A stretch of DNA of 64,000 bases from Gracilibacillus massiliensis (GCF_001458115.1 NZ_CZRP01000010.1:124001-188000); one strand, 5' to 3'. Shown: positions 49,687-58,092, counted from the stretch's first letter. The notes: generated by a model from the letters alone, not told the origin. Program-made: numbers and translations.

Positions 49687-50437
49687 CTATGTCACCATCT
49701 ACTTCTAAAAATCCATATTGTTTAAATAGCTCGATCACTTCTTCAGTTTGTAAGAATTGATAAAAGGTTTTTGCTGCTTCTTTTTGTTGTGAGTTCTTTA
49801 AGATACCAACAGGATAGATGATGGGATCATATTCTCCTAGAGGTAACTCATGATTTATATTAACTTTGTCAGATATTTTTGCGTCAGTTTGATAAACAAT
49901 TCCTGTATCCACATTTTCACTCTCTACATATTGGAGTACTTGTCTTACATCTTTAGTATATACTAATTTGCTTTCCAATTTAGTGAAAATCCCTGAGTCT
50001 GTAAAAGCTTCTTTTGCATACTGCCCAGCAGGCACTGTTTCCGGTGTCCCGATTGCAAGCTTATTGATCTGTTCAATTGATTTAAGAGGTGATGTATCTT
50101 TTGCTTGAATCCAGACCAGTTTGTTCATCATTAAAGGCTCGATAAATTCTTCATCCATCAATCCTTCTTGTCTTACCTGTTCAAATTTATCAATAGAGGC
50201 AGACAAAAACACATCCACGGGAGCTCCCTGAATTATTTGCTGACTCAATGATCCTGATCCTCCCAAGTTAACGGAAACTTGGATCGATGGGTGTTCTTGT
50301 TCAAATAAATCGATCACTTCTTCTAAAACATCTATAAGTGAAGCTGCTGCAGATATAGTTATTTCCTGCTCTTCTGATTGGCAGCCTGTTAGTAGAAGAC
50401 CGACTAACAATATCGATACTATACGACGTTTGATCAT
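49661..50437 (-). CDS. modA: Molybdate-binding lipoprotein ModA
   Basis: Extracellular solute-binding protein of 258 residues, anchored by a lipid through the lipobox LLLTGC (Cys19). The oxyanion-binding residues are visible in SAAASL (about 34), GSGSLSQQI (about 63) and YQTDA (about 187). It captures molybdate, possibly also tungstate, for ModB. AAAGG lies before the ATG. Divergent from moaC with a gap of about 140 bp; an extended -10 TGTTATAAT at 50470-50478 is its probable promoter. The layout couples molybdate uptake and cofactor synthesis. Confidence 0.93.
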   Translation of the reverse strand: MIKRRIVSILLVGLLLTGCQSEEQEITISAAASLIDVLEEVIDLFEQEHPSIQVSVNLGGSGSLSQQIIQGAPVDVFLSASIDKFEQVRQEGLMDEEFIEPLMMNKLVWIQAKDTSPLKSIEQINKLAIGTPETVPAGQYAKEAFTDSGIFTKLESKLVYTKDVRQVLQYVESENVDTGIVYQTDAKISDKVNINHELPLGEYDPIIYPVGILKNSQQKEAAKTFYQFLQTEEVIELFKQYGFLEVDGDIDGSIFSTN

Positions 50438-50576
50438 GTTCTAAAACCTTTCTATGCTTGTATTTTACTATTATAACATGTTAACTTAGTGCTCTAATAT
50501 TAGAAAGTAAGAAACCTTCACGGCTGGATGTACTTTTTAATTGTAGTATAATGAGGGAAAAAAGGTTGTGATATAT

Positions 50577-51062
50577 ATGACAGATTTTTCACATATCAAT
50601 GAACAAGGCAGAGCGAAAATGGTCGATATTACCGAGAAAAAAGTGACAAGTAGAACGGCTATTGCTCACTCTAGCATATTTGTAAACAAAGAAATCTATA
50701 AGAAAATAATAGATCAAACAATTGGTAAAGGCGATGTCCTATCTGTTGCACAAGTAGCTGGAATTATGGCAGCTAAGCAAACATCAACGATTATCCCAAT
50801 GTGTCATCCGTTGCCGCTGAGTGGCGTAGATATTCAGTTTGATTGGGTACAGGATGAGGATACATATGAATTGGTTATAACTATTGAAGCAAAGACCAAG
50901 GGAAGTACTGGTGTTGAAATGGAGGCATTAACGGCTGCTTCTGTTACAGCATTAACGGTCTATGACATGTGTAAAGCCGTCGACAAAGGAATGGTTATTG
51001 GTCAAACTTATTTAGTAGAGAAGACAGGTGGAAAAAGCGGTGTATATAGAAGAGAGGAATGA
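50577..51062 (+). CDS. moaC: Cyclic pyranopterin monophosphate synthase MoaC
   Basis: Enzyme of 161 residues that, after MoaA, makes cyclic pyranopterin monophosphate, the first stable intermediate of molybdenum cofactor. Active-site motifs are intact: [27 protein letters not shown] and [10 protein letters not shown] with the catalytic Lys. The ATG at 50577 is chosen over a GTG three codons upstream, which is too close to the AAAGG site. Divergent from modA. It ends at a strong terminator. Confidence 0.95.
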   Translation: MTDFSHINEQGRAKMVDITEKKVTSRTAIAHSSIFVNKEIYKKIIDQTIGKGDVLSVAQVAGIMAAKQTSTIIPMCHPLPLSGVDIQFDWVQDEDTYELVITIEAKTKGSTGVEMEALTAASVTALTVYDMCKAVDKGMVIGQTYLVEKTGGKSGVYRREE

Positions 51063-51093
51063 ATCACTCAAAAATAATTGAGTGATTTTTTTT
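51062..51093 (+). terminator. Terminator after moaC
   Basis: AATCACTCAA/TTGAGTGATT followed by eight T; the stem begins at the moaC stop codon. Confidence 0.85.
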
Positions 51094-51100
51094 ATTTGTG

Positions 51101-51126
51101 TGTAACTTTTGGAAAAGTGATCCGTT
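51101..51126 (+). promoter_or_regulatory. ECF-type promoter of sigma/anti-sigma operon
   Basis: TGTAAC (51101-51106) and CGTT (51123-51126) with a 16-base spacer match the ECF sigma pattern of SigX/SigW-type promoters (TGWAAC-N16/17-CG). It lies 38 bp before the start of the sigma gene, suggesting autoregulation. Confidence 0.6.
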
Positions 51127-51163
51127 GTTAGATTAGATAAAAAATAGAAAGGAATGGGGGAAC

Positions 51164-51676
51164 TTGCAAATCAACCGTATACATGACTGGTATGACAAGT
51201 ACCATCATGATATTTATAATTATATTTTTTATATGCTTGGCGACCATGAGCAGGCAAAAGACTTAATGCAAGATACCTTCGTTCGTGCTTATCACAGCTT
51301 TGATTCCTTCCACGGTGGCGAAGAAAAGGCTTGGCTCGTTCGTATTGCAAGAAATATCACCATTGATTATATCCGCAAACAAAAGCCTATTGCTTATATG
51401 TTTGATTGGTCAAAACCGCTACTTGCAAATGTGAAAACACCAGAACAAATTTCCATTCTCAATGAAAGAGAAAAAGAATTATACCAAGCACTCCAAAAAC
51501 TGAAGAATTCCTATCGTGAAGTTATTATACTACGAAAAATAAAGGAGCTTTCGATAAAGGAAACAGCTGTTATCTTAGATTGGTCCGAAAATAAAGTGAA
51601 GGTTCAGCTTTTTCGTGCCCTCAAGGCATTGAAAAAAGAATTGCAAAAAGGAGGATTTATGCATGAGCAATTTTGA
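51164..51676 (+). CDS. ECF RNA polymerase sigma factor
   Basis: Extracytoplasmic-function sigma factor of 170 residues with only regions 2 and 4. Region 2 has DHEQAKDLMQDTFVRAYHSF and AWLVRIARNITIDYIRKQK; region 4 has YREVIILRKIKELSIKETA and the helix-turn-helix SENKVKVQLFRALKALKK. It resembles B. subtilis SigX-group factors. The start is TTG, following GGGGG at proper distance. It overlaps the next gene by 14 bp and carries its own type of promoter upstream. Confidence 0.9.
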   Translation: MQINRIHDWYDKYHHDIYNYIFYMLGDHEQAKDLMQDTFVRAYHSFDSFHGGEEKAWLVRIARNITIDYIRKQKPIAYMFDWSKPLLANVKTPEQISILNEREKELYQALQKLKNSYREVIILRKIKELSIKETAVILDWSENKVKVQLFRALKALKKELQKGGFMHEQF

Positions 51677-52259
51677 TAGGGAGTGGAAATCACTCAGTCA
51701 GAAGGTCAAATTATCCAAGCACGAAAGCGAGGAAATGAAGAGACTTCTTTCTCAGAAAATCCAAGAACCGCCTCGATCACGTAAATTTATTTTTAAACCT
51801 TTAGTAAGCATAGTAGCAGTAGCTTGTATTATTACTATTTTACTACTTAGTAATGGCAACACTGAAAGAATCACCCCCTTGAGCGACACGACCGAAGAAC
51901 AAGTAGAAGATGACATAATGGTAGTGATTACGAATAACGCTACATTTGATTTTTTAGGCGTAAATCTAGTGATACATCAACCTTTTCAACGAATAACAGG
52001 TCCTACATCAGTAAATGCTGATTCATCATTTATTGATAAAGGAGATTCATTGTATATTGAGTTAATAGAGAGAGAAGATTTTGATTCACAAGAAAAGACT
52101 TCACTAGAAGCGGTAATTATTATGGAAAACAATGATCGCGTTACTATCGAACCAAAAGTTCCGATCACCGTTGAGAAGGGAAGAGAATACCATTTTGAGA
52201 TAGTTGGAAACTCCGTTGAAGAAGCACAATTTAAAAGGTTGGACGGTATAGAGCAATAA
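51663..52259 (+). CDS. Predicted membrane anti-sigma factor
   Basis: Protein of 198 residues with one membrane helix (about 43-60). The cytoplasmic N-terminal 40 residues (charged, helical) would bind the sigma factor, and the extracellular C-terminal 135 residues form a beta-rich domain (VVITNNATFDFLGVNLVIH), the likely sensor. No zinc anti-sigma HxxxCxxC motif is present, so it is not a ZAS-type factor. Function is inferred from overlap with the sigma gene (14 bp) and topology. Confidence 0.75.
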   Translation: MSNFDREWKSLSQKVKLSKHESEEMKRLLSQKIQEPPRSRKFIFKPLVSIVAVACIITILLLSNGNTERITPLSDTTEEQVEDDIMVVITNNATFDFLGVNLVIHQPFQRITGPTSVNADSSFIDKGDSLYIELIEREDFDSQEKTSLEAVIIMENNDRVTIEPKVPITVEKGREYHFEIVGNSVEEAQFKRLDGIEQ

Positions 52260-52275
52260 TTACTTTTATTGCTCT
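52250..52275. terminator. Bidirectional terminator between convergent genes
   Basis: AGAGCAATAA/TTATTGCTCT stem that spans the stop codons of the anti-sigma and nucleotidyltransferase genes. Confidence 0.7.
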
Positions 52276-52841
52276 TTCTCTAACCATTCTTCAATAATCG
52301 ACCAAATTTTTACTGCTTTCGCCTGGCTTTCGAAATAGTTATAATCAATATTTTCTTTATGAATCAGATACATACGGTATGCCCATTCATAGTCTTCATC
52401 TTCTTTTGGATAAGTGGTTGAAAAAGCAATTGCTTCTAGCCGATGAATAATAATATCCTCCACACCAATAACGTAGAGTTTTTTGTTATTCGGAAGCTCT
52501 AACTCTGTAACAAGGTCTTCGTTTCCCTCAAGAAAATTAGATGGTACTTCTATTGCAATTTCGAGCTCTGTATTATACCATTCACGTTCCACTCTAATGA
52601 AATCTAACTCGCTTAACAATTGATCAAATTGTGCCCAACCATCACTGACAAAATCAATATCATGTGTTTGATAGTCATTTCGAGTGTATATTTCAACCGC
52701 TAATCCACCCACAATAATCGGGTGAATATTCTTATTTTTCATATATTCTGTTATCATAGAGGCGAATTCTAATTGCCGTTCAAACTTAGGTAGTGTTTTT
52801 AATTTAGGAAAGGTTTCTTTTATTTTTTCAGCGGTAATCAT
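52266..52841 (-). CDS. Nucleotidyltransferase-fold protein (possible toxin)
   Basis: Protein of 191 residues with the MNT/Pol-beta nucleotidyltransferase signature: IIVGGLAVEIYT followed by HDIDFV, the G-G...DxD pattern, and a possible third acidic residue in ELEIAIEV. The rest is helical. It resembles the DUF6036/AbiEii-like families that often belong to toxin-antitoxin or phage-defence modules. It overlaps the small basic gene upstream by 14 bp, so the two are translated together. A nucleotide-transfer target such as tRNA or protein is inferred, not shown. Confidence 0.7.
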   Translation of the reverse strand: MITAEKIKETFPKLKTLPKFERQLEFASMITEYMKNKNIHPIIVGGLAVEIYTRNDYQTHDIDFVSDGWAQFDQLLSELDFIRVEREWYNTELEIAIEVPSNFLEGNEDLVTELELPNNKKLYVIGVEDIIIHRLEAIAFSTTYPKEDEDYEWAYRMYLIHKENIDYNYFESQAKAVKIWSIIEEWLEKEQ

Positions 52842-53061
52842 AATACATTTTCCTTTTCGATATTCGCTTTATTTTGCCTTCTGCTTCCGCTTTTTTCCAT
52901 CTAGCTACCGCAATTTTATCAAGAGCTTCTCGTTCCCCAAGTGTTCTTGTTCTTGATCTTTTTCGTCTCTTAGGTGGCAAGGATTTGAAAATCGTTTCAT
53001 TTGCAGACTTACGATTTTCTTTAATGATAAGATCAATTTCTTCTAATTTCTTTTTTCTCAT
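52828..53061 (-). CDS. Small basic protein, partner of nucleotidyltransferase
   Basis: A 77-residue protein, strongly basic, with a helical N-terminus (MRKKKLEEIDLIIKENRKS) and an Arg/Lys-rich middle (PPKRRKRSRTR). I do not recognise a family. The ATG at 53061 follows AAAGGTGG and GTGAAG. It overlaps the nucleotidyltransferase gene by 14 bp, the organisation of antitoxin then toxin. It could bind DNA or RNA. An antitoxin role is a hypothesis from context. Confidence 0.65.
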   Translation of the reverse strand: MRKKKLEEIDLIIKENRKSANETIFKSLPPKRRKRSRTRTLGEREALDKIAVARWKKAEAEGKIKRISKRKMYYDYR

Positions 53062-53121
53062 CTTCACTGCCACCTTTCTTTTTCTATTATAGACATTATG
53101 GTTTTGATTAAAACAATGAAT

Positions 53122-53631
53122 CTATAAGTCTTTGTTGATTTCTCTCATTACATGACCAAGCTCTGGAATAATTAGTCTTTCCATTGCTAATTTTACAGCA
53201 CCTGATGAGCCTGGTGTAGCAAAAATAGCTTTATCCTGGATGACACCTGCTGTTGCTCGTGAAAGAATTGCAGCCGAACCGATATCCTCTTGATAGCTCA
53301 ACAAGCGGAACACTTCTCCAAAGCCTGGCATTTGTTTATCCAACAAGCGCTCGACTACTTCAATGGTGACATCTCTTTTCGCAATTCCAGTTCCACCATT
53401 TATTAAAATCGCGTCAATGTTTGATTGGGTAATCCCGTCCTCTATTGCTAATTTAATTTCCTTCTGTTCATCTTTTACAATTTGGTGTGCAACTACTTGA
53501 TGATTATTTCGCTCTAAATAGTTACACATTAATTGGCCACTTTTATCTGTCTCTTTTGTCCGGGTATCACTCACGGTAATTATTTTACATCTTACAGAGT
53601 TTGGTGCTTCTGCTTTGTGTGCGTCTGACAT
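53122..53631 (-). CDS. moaB: Molybdenum cofactor biosynthesis protein MoaB (MogA-like)
   Basis: Protein of 169 residues in the MoaB/MogA family that adenylates molybdopterin, the step before molybdate insertion. The nucleotide- and pterin-binding motifs are seen in ITVSDTRTKETDKSGQ, INGGTGIAKRDVT and FATPGSSGAVKLAME. GGAGC precedes the ATG. It lies between DUF2252 and the small basic gene on the same strand, so it may be in a mixed operon. It belongs functionally with moaC and modAB at 49-51 kb. Confidence 0.92.
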   Translation of the reverse strand: MSDAHKAEAPNSVRCKIITVSDTRTKETDKSGQLMCNYLERNNHQVVAHQIVKDEQKEIKLAIEDGITQSNIDAILINGGTGIAKRDVTIEVVERLLDKQMPGFGEVFRLLSYQEDIGSAAILSRATAGVIQDKAIFATPGSSGAVKLAMERLIIPELGHVMREINKDL

Positions 53632-53650
53632 CTATCTATATGCTCCTTTT

Positions 53651-54991
53651 TTAATTATTTTTGTAAAAATAGGTTTCTAACCAATCCAGAAATAACTCAT
53701 AATCTTTTTCTACTTGTTTCTTATAAAAACGTGACCATAGGACAAGCTCATGAATAAAAGCATCTTTATTTTCTTTAATCCTGTTATGAATCTCCTCTTC
53801 ACTATGATAGTCTAATAAATCTGCTTGAATATCTTGATCAGCTCTAGCATGAATTTTTGCTGCGATTTTCCCCATATTCTTCACTGATTGTTTGATTGGT
53901 TTTAACTCGTTTAAATGCTTGAGCGATATATCTTTATCATAAGCACATCGTTCCCTTACATAAAATTCACGCTTTCCGATCGTGAAGTAACCTAGATAAG
54001 CATCTGCTTGATGATGCATCGCTTTTTGGGTGGCGACTACTCGTTCTCCTTGATGTGGATACTTGCTCCAAAATAGTTCGTTATAAGGGAGAAAATATGC
54101 TGGTACTGCTGGACGTGCTTCTTTTACCTCTAATATAACGTCATCGTGATCATCGTTATGAACTCCTTCGATTAACACATAATATCTTTTTAAACCTGTT
54201 GATGCGACGCCTGATCCTGTTTTCTTAACAATGTCTTTTATTTGATAATGTTGCTCATTTTTATATAAATCAGTTGGTAATGATGCTAAATATTTATGCC
54301 AATTATCGATTATTTCTTTATATTCTTTTGCTGTAACTTCTTCTAATTTTTCCTTATCTCGATTAAACTCTCTTCCCCCTTGTTCATTAAGAATCGTTTG
54401 TTTATGCAATTCGTGTGTCTGTTTGCGCTCTTCGAGTTTTTCCAATGTCTTTTTGATAGGTCCTTTGGTGTTTTCTAGCGTAAAATGAAGTTGAGTGGGA
54501 TCCTCTTCACGTTTCGCAAACTTTTTGATTTGTTTACTATATGCTTTTAGAAAGGATATGACTAATTCATCTTGCTCTGTCACACCTTGTTGTTCTGCTA
54601 ACAAACGAATACTAACAATCATTCTTAAAATATCGTATAAATAGGAACCCAGGTATCCTTCATCAAAATCGTCTACATCAAAAACAAGGTTGCCCTCTTC
54701 ATCTTGAAAACTACTAAAATTATCAAAATGCATGTCACCCATAATCCATGTCGCTTTTTCTTCGTTCGCATGGAAGCTAAACGGGATGTTGCTGACATCA
54801 TAATAAAATAAATAAGCACCACCTCTATAGAAACTATAGACATCTTGTTTCATTTTATGATATTTTTTACGACGATCTTTCTTCGACAATTTCATTACAC
54901 GATTGTCTAATTGCTCTAGAATAGTGTGCAATGCTTGTTTTCGCAAAATCCGTTTCGTTTCATATACTTTTGATTGCATATTTCGTACCAA
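53651..54991 (-). CDS. DUF2252 family protein
   Basis: Protein of about 446 residues in a family with a kinase-like (aminoglycoside phosphotransferase-like) fold. Visible features: YYDVSNIPFSFHANEEKATW, then GDMHFDNFSSF and VFDVDDFDEGY, the latter two resembling the catalytic HxDxxxxN and DFD motifs. The function of the family is not established. The start is uncertain: TTG at 54991 is eight bases from AGGAG and is preferred over GTG at 55000, which is too close. It precedes moaB by 19 bp. Confidence 0.82.
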   Translation of the reverse strand: MVRNMQSKVYETKRILRKQALHTILEQLDNRVMKLSKKDRRKKYHKMKQDVYSFYRGGAYLFYYDVSNIPFSFHANEEKATWIMGDMHFDNFSSFQDEEGNLVFDVDDFDEGYLGSYLYDILRMIVSIRLLAEQQGVTEQDELVISFLKAYSKQIKKFAKREEDPTQLHFTLENTKGPIKKTLEKLEERKQTHELHKQTILNEQGGREFNRDKEKLEEVTAKEYKEIIDNWHKYLASLPTDLYKNEQHYQIKDIVKKTGSGVASTGLKRYYVLIEGVHNDDHDDVILEVKEARPAVPAYFLPYNELFWSKYPHQGERVVATQKAMHHQADAYLGYFTIGKREFYVRERCAYDKDISLKHLNELKPIKQSVKNMGKIAAKIHARADQDIQADLLDYHSEEEIHNRIKENKDAFIHELVLWSRFYKKQVEKDYELFLDWLETYFYKNN

Positions 54992-55038
54992 CGAGATCAC
55001 TCCTATGATGATAGTAATTCCATTTTATCATACAAAAA

Positions 55039-55073
55039 AAGAACCACCTACCTATATATGGTAAGCAGTTCTT
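55039..55073 (-). terminator. Terminator after CatE-like gene
   Basis: Imperfect stem AAGAACCACCTACC/GGTAAGCAGTTCTT with a T tract on both sides. Confidence 0.65.
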
Positions 55074-55076
55074 GTT

Positions 55077-55925
55077 TTAAATGGATAAAACTATTTTGTT
55101 CCCTGACGGATCTTTAATAGTCGCTTGTTTCTGTTGTTGTTCCACATGTACTCCAATTGCTGTTAAGTTGGATAAGGTATTATTTAATACTTCTTTACTT
55201 GGATAGGTAAGTGTAAAAGAGACAAGTCCTGCACTATTTTCAGATGGTGATGGTGCACCAACACCATTCCATGTGTTTAGTCCAATATGATGATGATACT
55301 TACCTGTTGAGATAAATAACGCTTGATCACCAAATTGACAAACAGTTTCAAATCCTAATCCCTCTTCATAGAAAAATTTTGTTTTAGCTATAGCTGCTAC
55401 ATGTAAATGAATATGACCCATTACGGTTTGAGCAGGTAAACCTTGCCATGCGCCTTGCTGACCTTCTTTTAATAGATCCTCAAAATCTAACGGGTCTACC
55501 GCCATCACAACCTGATCATTTTGCCATGTCCATGTGTTAGGATCTTTATCAATATAAACTTCAATTCCATTTCCATCAGGATCATTGAAATATAATGCTT
55601 CACTGACAAGGTGGTCTGATGAGCCTAATCTGACATTGTTTTTGATACAATGGAATACAAAATTTGCAAGATCTGAACGATTAGGCAATAGAATAGCGAA
55701 GTGGTATAGTCCTGTAGTTCTTGCTTGTTTTGGTTCTGCGTTTTTTGGTTGTTGTAATGATAAAATACTTGTTCTGCCGTCTGCTGTTAATATTGCTTGT
55801 GAGTCTGTTTTCTCTAATATATCAAATCCTACAATTTGTTGATAAAATTGAATGGACCTATTTAAATCTTGCACATTTATTTTTACATGACTTACATACG
55901 TATTCGGTTTTTGATGAAATTTCAT
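55077..55925 (-). CDS. catE: Extradiol ring-cleavage dioxygenase, CatE-like (VOC family)
   Basis: Two-domain VOC enzyme of 282 residues, close in length and layout to B. subtilis CatE (catechol 2,3-dioxygenase). Domain 1 (about 10-130) has VSHVKINVQDLNRSIQFYQ and DPDGNGIEVYIDK; domain 2 (about 160-280) has MGHIHLHVAAIAKTKFFYE and YHHHIGLNTW, whose His and Glu would bind Fe(II). It removes toxic catechols or related quinone precursors. The ATG at 55925 follows AGGAGG. A consensus promoter and a YodB/CatR-type operator lie upstream. Confidence 0.85.
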   Translation of the reverse strand: MKFHQKPNTYVSHVKINVQDLNRSIQFYQQIVGFDILEKTDSQAILTADGRTSILSLQQPKNAEPKQARTTGLYHFAILLPNRSDLANFVFHCIKNNVRLGSSDHLVSEALYFNDPDGNGIEVYIDKDPNTWTWQNDQVVMAVDPLDFEDLLKEGQQGAWQGLPAQTVMGHIHLHVAAIAKTKFFYEEGLGFETVCQFGDQALFISTGKYHHHIGLNTWNGVGAPSPSENSAGLVSFTLTYPSKEVLNNTLSNLTAIGVHVEQQQKQATIKDPSGNKIVLSI

Positions 55926-55946
55926 AAGAGTCCTCCTGTTATTCAA

Positions 55947-55961
55947 CTTACTTTATGTAAG
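55947..55961. promoter_or_regulatory. YodB/CatR-type operator
   Basis: CTTACTTTATGTAAG fits TTAC-N5-GTAA, the operator recalled for the MarR/DUF24 repressors YodB and CatR that control catDE in B. subtilis. It covers positions -4 to +11 of the predicted transcript. Confidence 0.65.
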
Positions 55962-55963
55962 TA

Positions 55964-55992
55964 ATTATACTTTTGTAAGGGTTGAATGTCAA
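55964..55992 (-). promoter_or_regulatory. Consensus sigma-A promoter of catE
   Basis: TTGACA (55987-55992), 17 bases and TATAAT (55964-55969): both boxes are perfect. Such a strong promoter needs a repressor, which fits the overlapping operator. Confidence 0.85.
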
Positions 55993-56094
55993 AACTGTTG
56001 ATTTAAATTGATATTTCTCTCCCAAGAAATTTAATTATGTGATTTATCCTTCTAATAATTAGCTAGAGTTATGCTTTTTTTCTAGCATTTCCGA

Positions 56095-56731
56095 TTGCTC
56101 TTTTTGCAGATCGGTTGCTCCTTCTTGCATTCTAAGCGCCTTTTTGCAGATCGACTACTCCTTCTTGCAAATCTACTGCTCCTTCTTGCATTTCAAGCGC
56201 CCTTCTTGCAGATCAGCTGCTCCTTCTTGCATTTTAAGCGCGCTTCTTGCAAATCCACTGCTCCTTCTTGCATTTCAGAGCGCCCTTCTTGCAGATCAGC
56301 TGCTCCTTCTTGCATTTCAAGCGCGCTTCTTGCAAATCCACTGCTCCTTCTTGCATTTTAAGTGCGCTTCTTGCAGATCAGCTGCTCCTTCTTGCATTTT
56401 AAGCGCGCTTCTTGCAAATCGACTACTCCTTCTTGCATTTCAGAGCGCCCTTCTTGCAGATCAGCTGCTCCTTCTTGCATTTCAAGTGCGCTTTTTGCAA
56501 ATCGACTACTCCTTCTTGCATTTCAGAGCGCCCTTCTTGCAGATCAGCTGCTCCTTCTTGCATTTCAAGCGCCCTTCTTGCAAATCCACTGCTCCTTCTT
56601 GCATTTTAAGCGCCCTTCTTGCAGATCCACTGCTCCTTCTTGCATTTCAGAGCGCCCTTCTTGCAGATCAGCTACTCCTTCTTGCATTTTAAGTGCGCTT
56701 CTTGCAAATCGACTGCTCCTTCTTGCATTTA
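56095..56731. repeat. 41/42-bp tandem array with higher-order alternation
   Basis: About fifteen units of 41 or 42 bp sharing CTCCTTCTTGCA. Units with GATCAGCTG and units with AAATCCACTG or AAATCGACT mostly alternate, so the true period is often about 83 bp. The 42-bp units carry an extra base in CAGAGCG. It fills the gap between catE and purD. Long ORFs through it exist in all three plus frames only because the unit has no stops. Nothing else is seen in this gap apart from the catE promoter. Confidence 0.9.
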
Positions 56732-56733
56732 AA

Positions 56734-56768
56734 AAGCACCACAGTTTTCATCAACTGTGGTGCTTAAA
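56734..56768 (-). terminator. Terminator of the purine operon
   Basis: Arms AAGCACCACAGTT and AACTGTGGTGCTT with a 6-base loop, ten bases past the purD stop. T tract on the minus strand. Confidence 0.85.
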
Positions 56769-56777
56769 TCAAAAGTA

Positions 56778-58034
56778 TTATTTTGAAAACCCAATATCCT
56801 TGCGATAGAAAAAATCATCAGAACTATCAAAACGTGAGAGGTAATTATAAATTTCGGTCTGTGCTTTTTCTGGACTATTTTGCAGTGAGCCAACGAGAAG
56901 GACTCTGCCTCCAGTGGAGTGAAAGCTACCATCTTCGGATTGACCTGTTCCTGCATGAATCACGTAAACATCAGAATTGGCAGTATCTAAATCTGGAAGC
57001 TTCACATTTTTCGAATAAGATCCTGGATAACCTTTGGATGCGACAACTGTACCTATCGCATATCCATCTTTCCAACTTAATTGTGGATCCTTTCCAGCTG
57101 TTACATCCTCAATTACTTGGATTAAATCATTTTCTAGTAACGGAAGCACTACCTGTGTTTCCGGATCACCGAATCGGGCATTAAATTCGATTACTTTCGG
57201 TCCTTCTCTTGTTTCGATTAACCCACCATATAAAACGCCAGTATATTTACGACCTTCTTGCTTCATCCCTTTTGCAACTGGCTTTAAGATTTTTTCAACT
57301 GTGAACTCGACATGACTTGGATCAAGATCCGCAACAGGAGAAAAAGCACCCATTCCCCCAGTGTTTGGTCCCTCGTCATGATCATACGCGCGCTTATGAT
57401 CACGTGCTGATACCATTGGATAGACGTTCTCTCCATCTACAAACGCAAAAAGGGAGAATTCTTTACCTTCTAGATACTCTTCAATCACAACTCGGCTTCC
57501 GGCATCACCAAACTTATTATCAATTAACATATTTTCTACTGCATCTAATGCCTCATGATCTGTCATGGCAACGACCACACCTTTACCTGCCGCAAGTCCG
57601 TCTGCTTTGACAACGATTGGTGCGCCTTCTTGTTTTATGTATGATTTTGCTTTTTCTACATCTGTAAATGTCTGATACTTTGCTGTTGGAATATCATATT
57701 GTTGCATAAATGCTTTCGCAAAATCTTTACTGCCTTCGATAATTGCTGCATCTTTTGTTGGACCGAATACTTTTAAATTCTGATTACGGAAAGCATCAAC
57801 GACACCTTTTGTTAAAGGGACTTCTGGACCAACAATTGTCCAATCGATTTGCTGTTCTAAGGCAAAAGTTACTAATTCATCGATGGCATCGTCTTTTATC
57901 GGTACACAGGTAGCTTCTTCTGCAATACCACCATTACCTGGCGCTGCGAAGATTTCTGTGACGCGTTCGCTTTCCTTTAATTTTTTGACAATGATATGCT
58001 CACGTCCGCCACCGCCGATTACTAATACTTTCAT
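56778..58034 (-). CDS. purD: Phosphoribosylamine-glycine ligase PurD
   Basis: ATP-grasp enzyme of 418 residues that makes GAR from phosphoribosylamine and glycine, step 2 of purine synthesis. The start VLVIGGGGREH, KADGLAAGKGV, GGMGAFSP and FNARFGDPETQ are all conserved. The length is normal. GGAGG precedes the ATG. Last gene of the pur operon, as in B. subtilis, separated from purH by 63 bp with a hairpin. Confidence 0.97.
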   Translation of the reverse strand: MKVLVIGGGGREHIIVKKLKESERVTEIFAAPGNGGIAEEATCVPIKDDAIDELVTFALEQQIDWTIVGPEVPLTKGVVDAFRNQNLKVFGPTKDAAIIEGSKDFAKAFMQQYDIPTAKYQTFTDVEKAKSYIKQEGAPIVVKADGLAAGKGVVVAMTDHEALDAVENMLIDNKFGDAGSRVVIEEYLEGKEFSLFAFVDGENVYPMVSARDHKRAYDHDEGPNTGGMGAFSPVADLDPSHVEFTVEKILKPVAKGMKQEGRKYTGVLYGGLIETREGPKVIEFNARFGDPETQVVLPLLENDLIQVIEDVTAGKDPQLSWKDGYAIGTVVASKGYPGSYSKNVKLPDLDTANSDVYVIHAGTGQSEDGSFHSTGGRVLLVGSLQNSPEKAQTEIYNYLSRFDSSDDFFYRKDIGFSK

Positions 58035-58068
58035 GGGAGAGCCTCCTTATATTTCGAATATAGGAAAG

Positions 58069-58092
58069 GATTCTCAACTTGTTGAGAATCCT
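58069..58092 (-). terminator. Intra-operon hairpin between purH and purD
   Basis: GGATTCTCAA/TTGAGAATCC, perfect stem with a 4-base loop. The following CCTTTCCTATATT is too weak for a full terminator; it may reduce purD expression or protect the upstream mRNA. Confidence 0.5.

Noticed and set aside
56095-56808. Plus-strand ORFs of up to 182 codons in the 56-kb array
   Set aside because: Same reason: the 41/42-bp unit is free of stops in every frame; no start signals and no recognisable protein.
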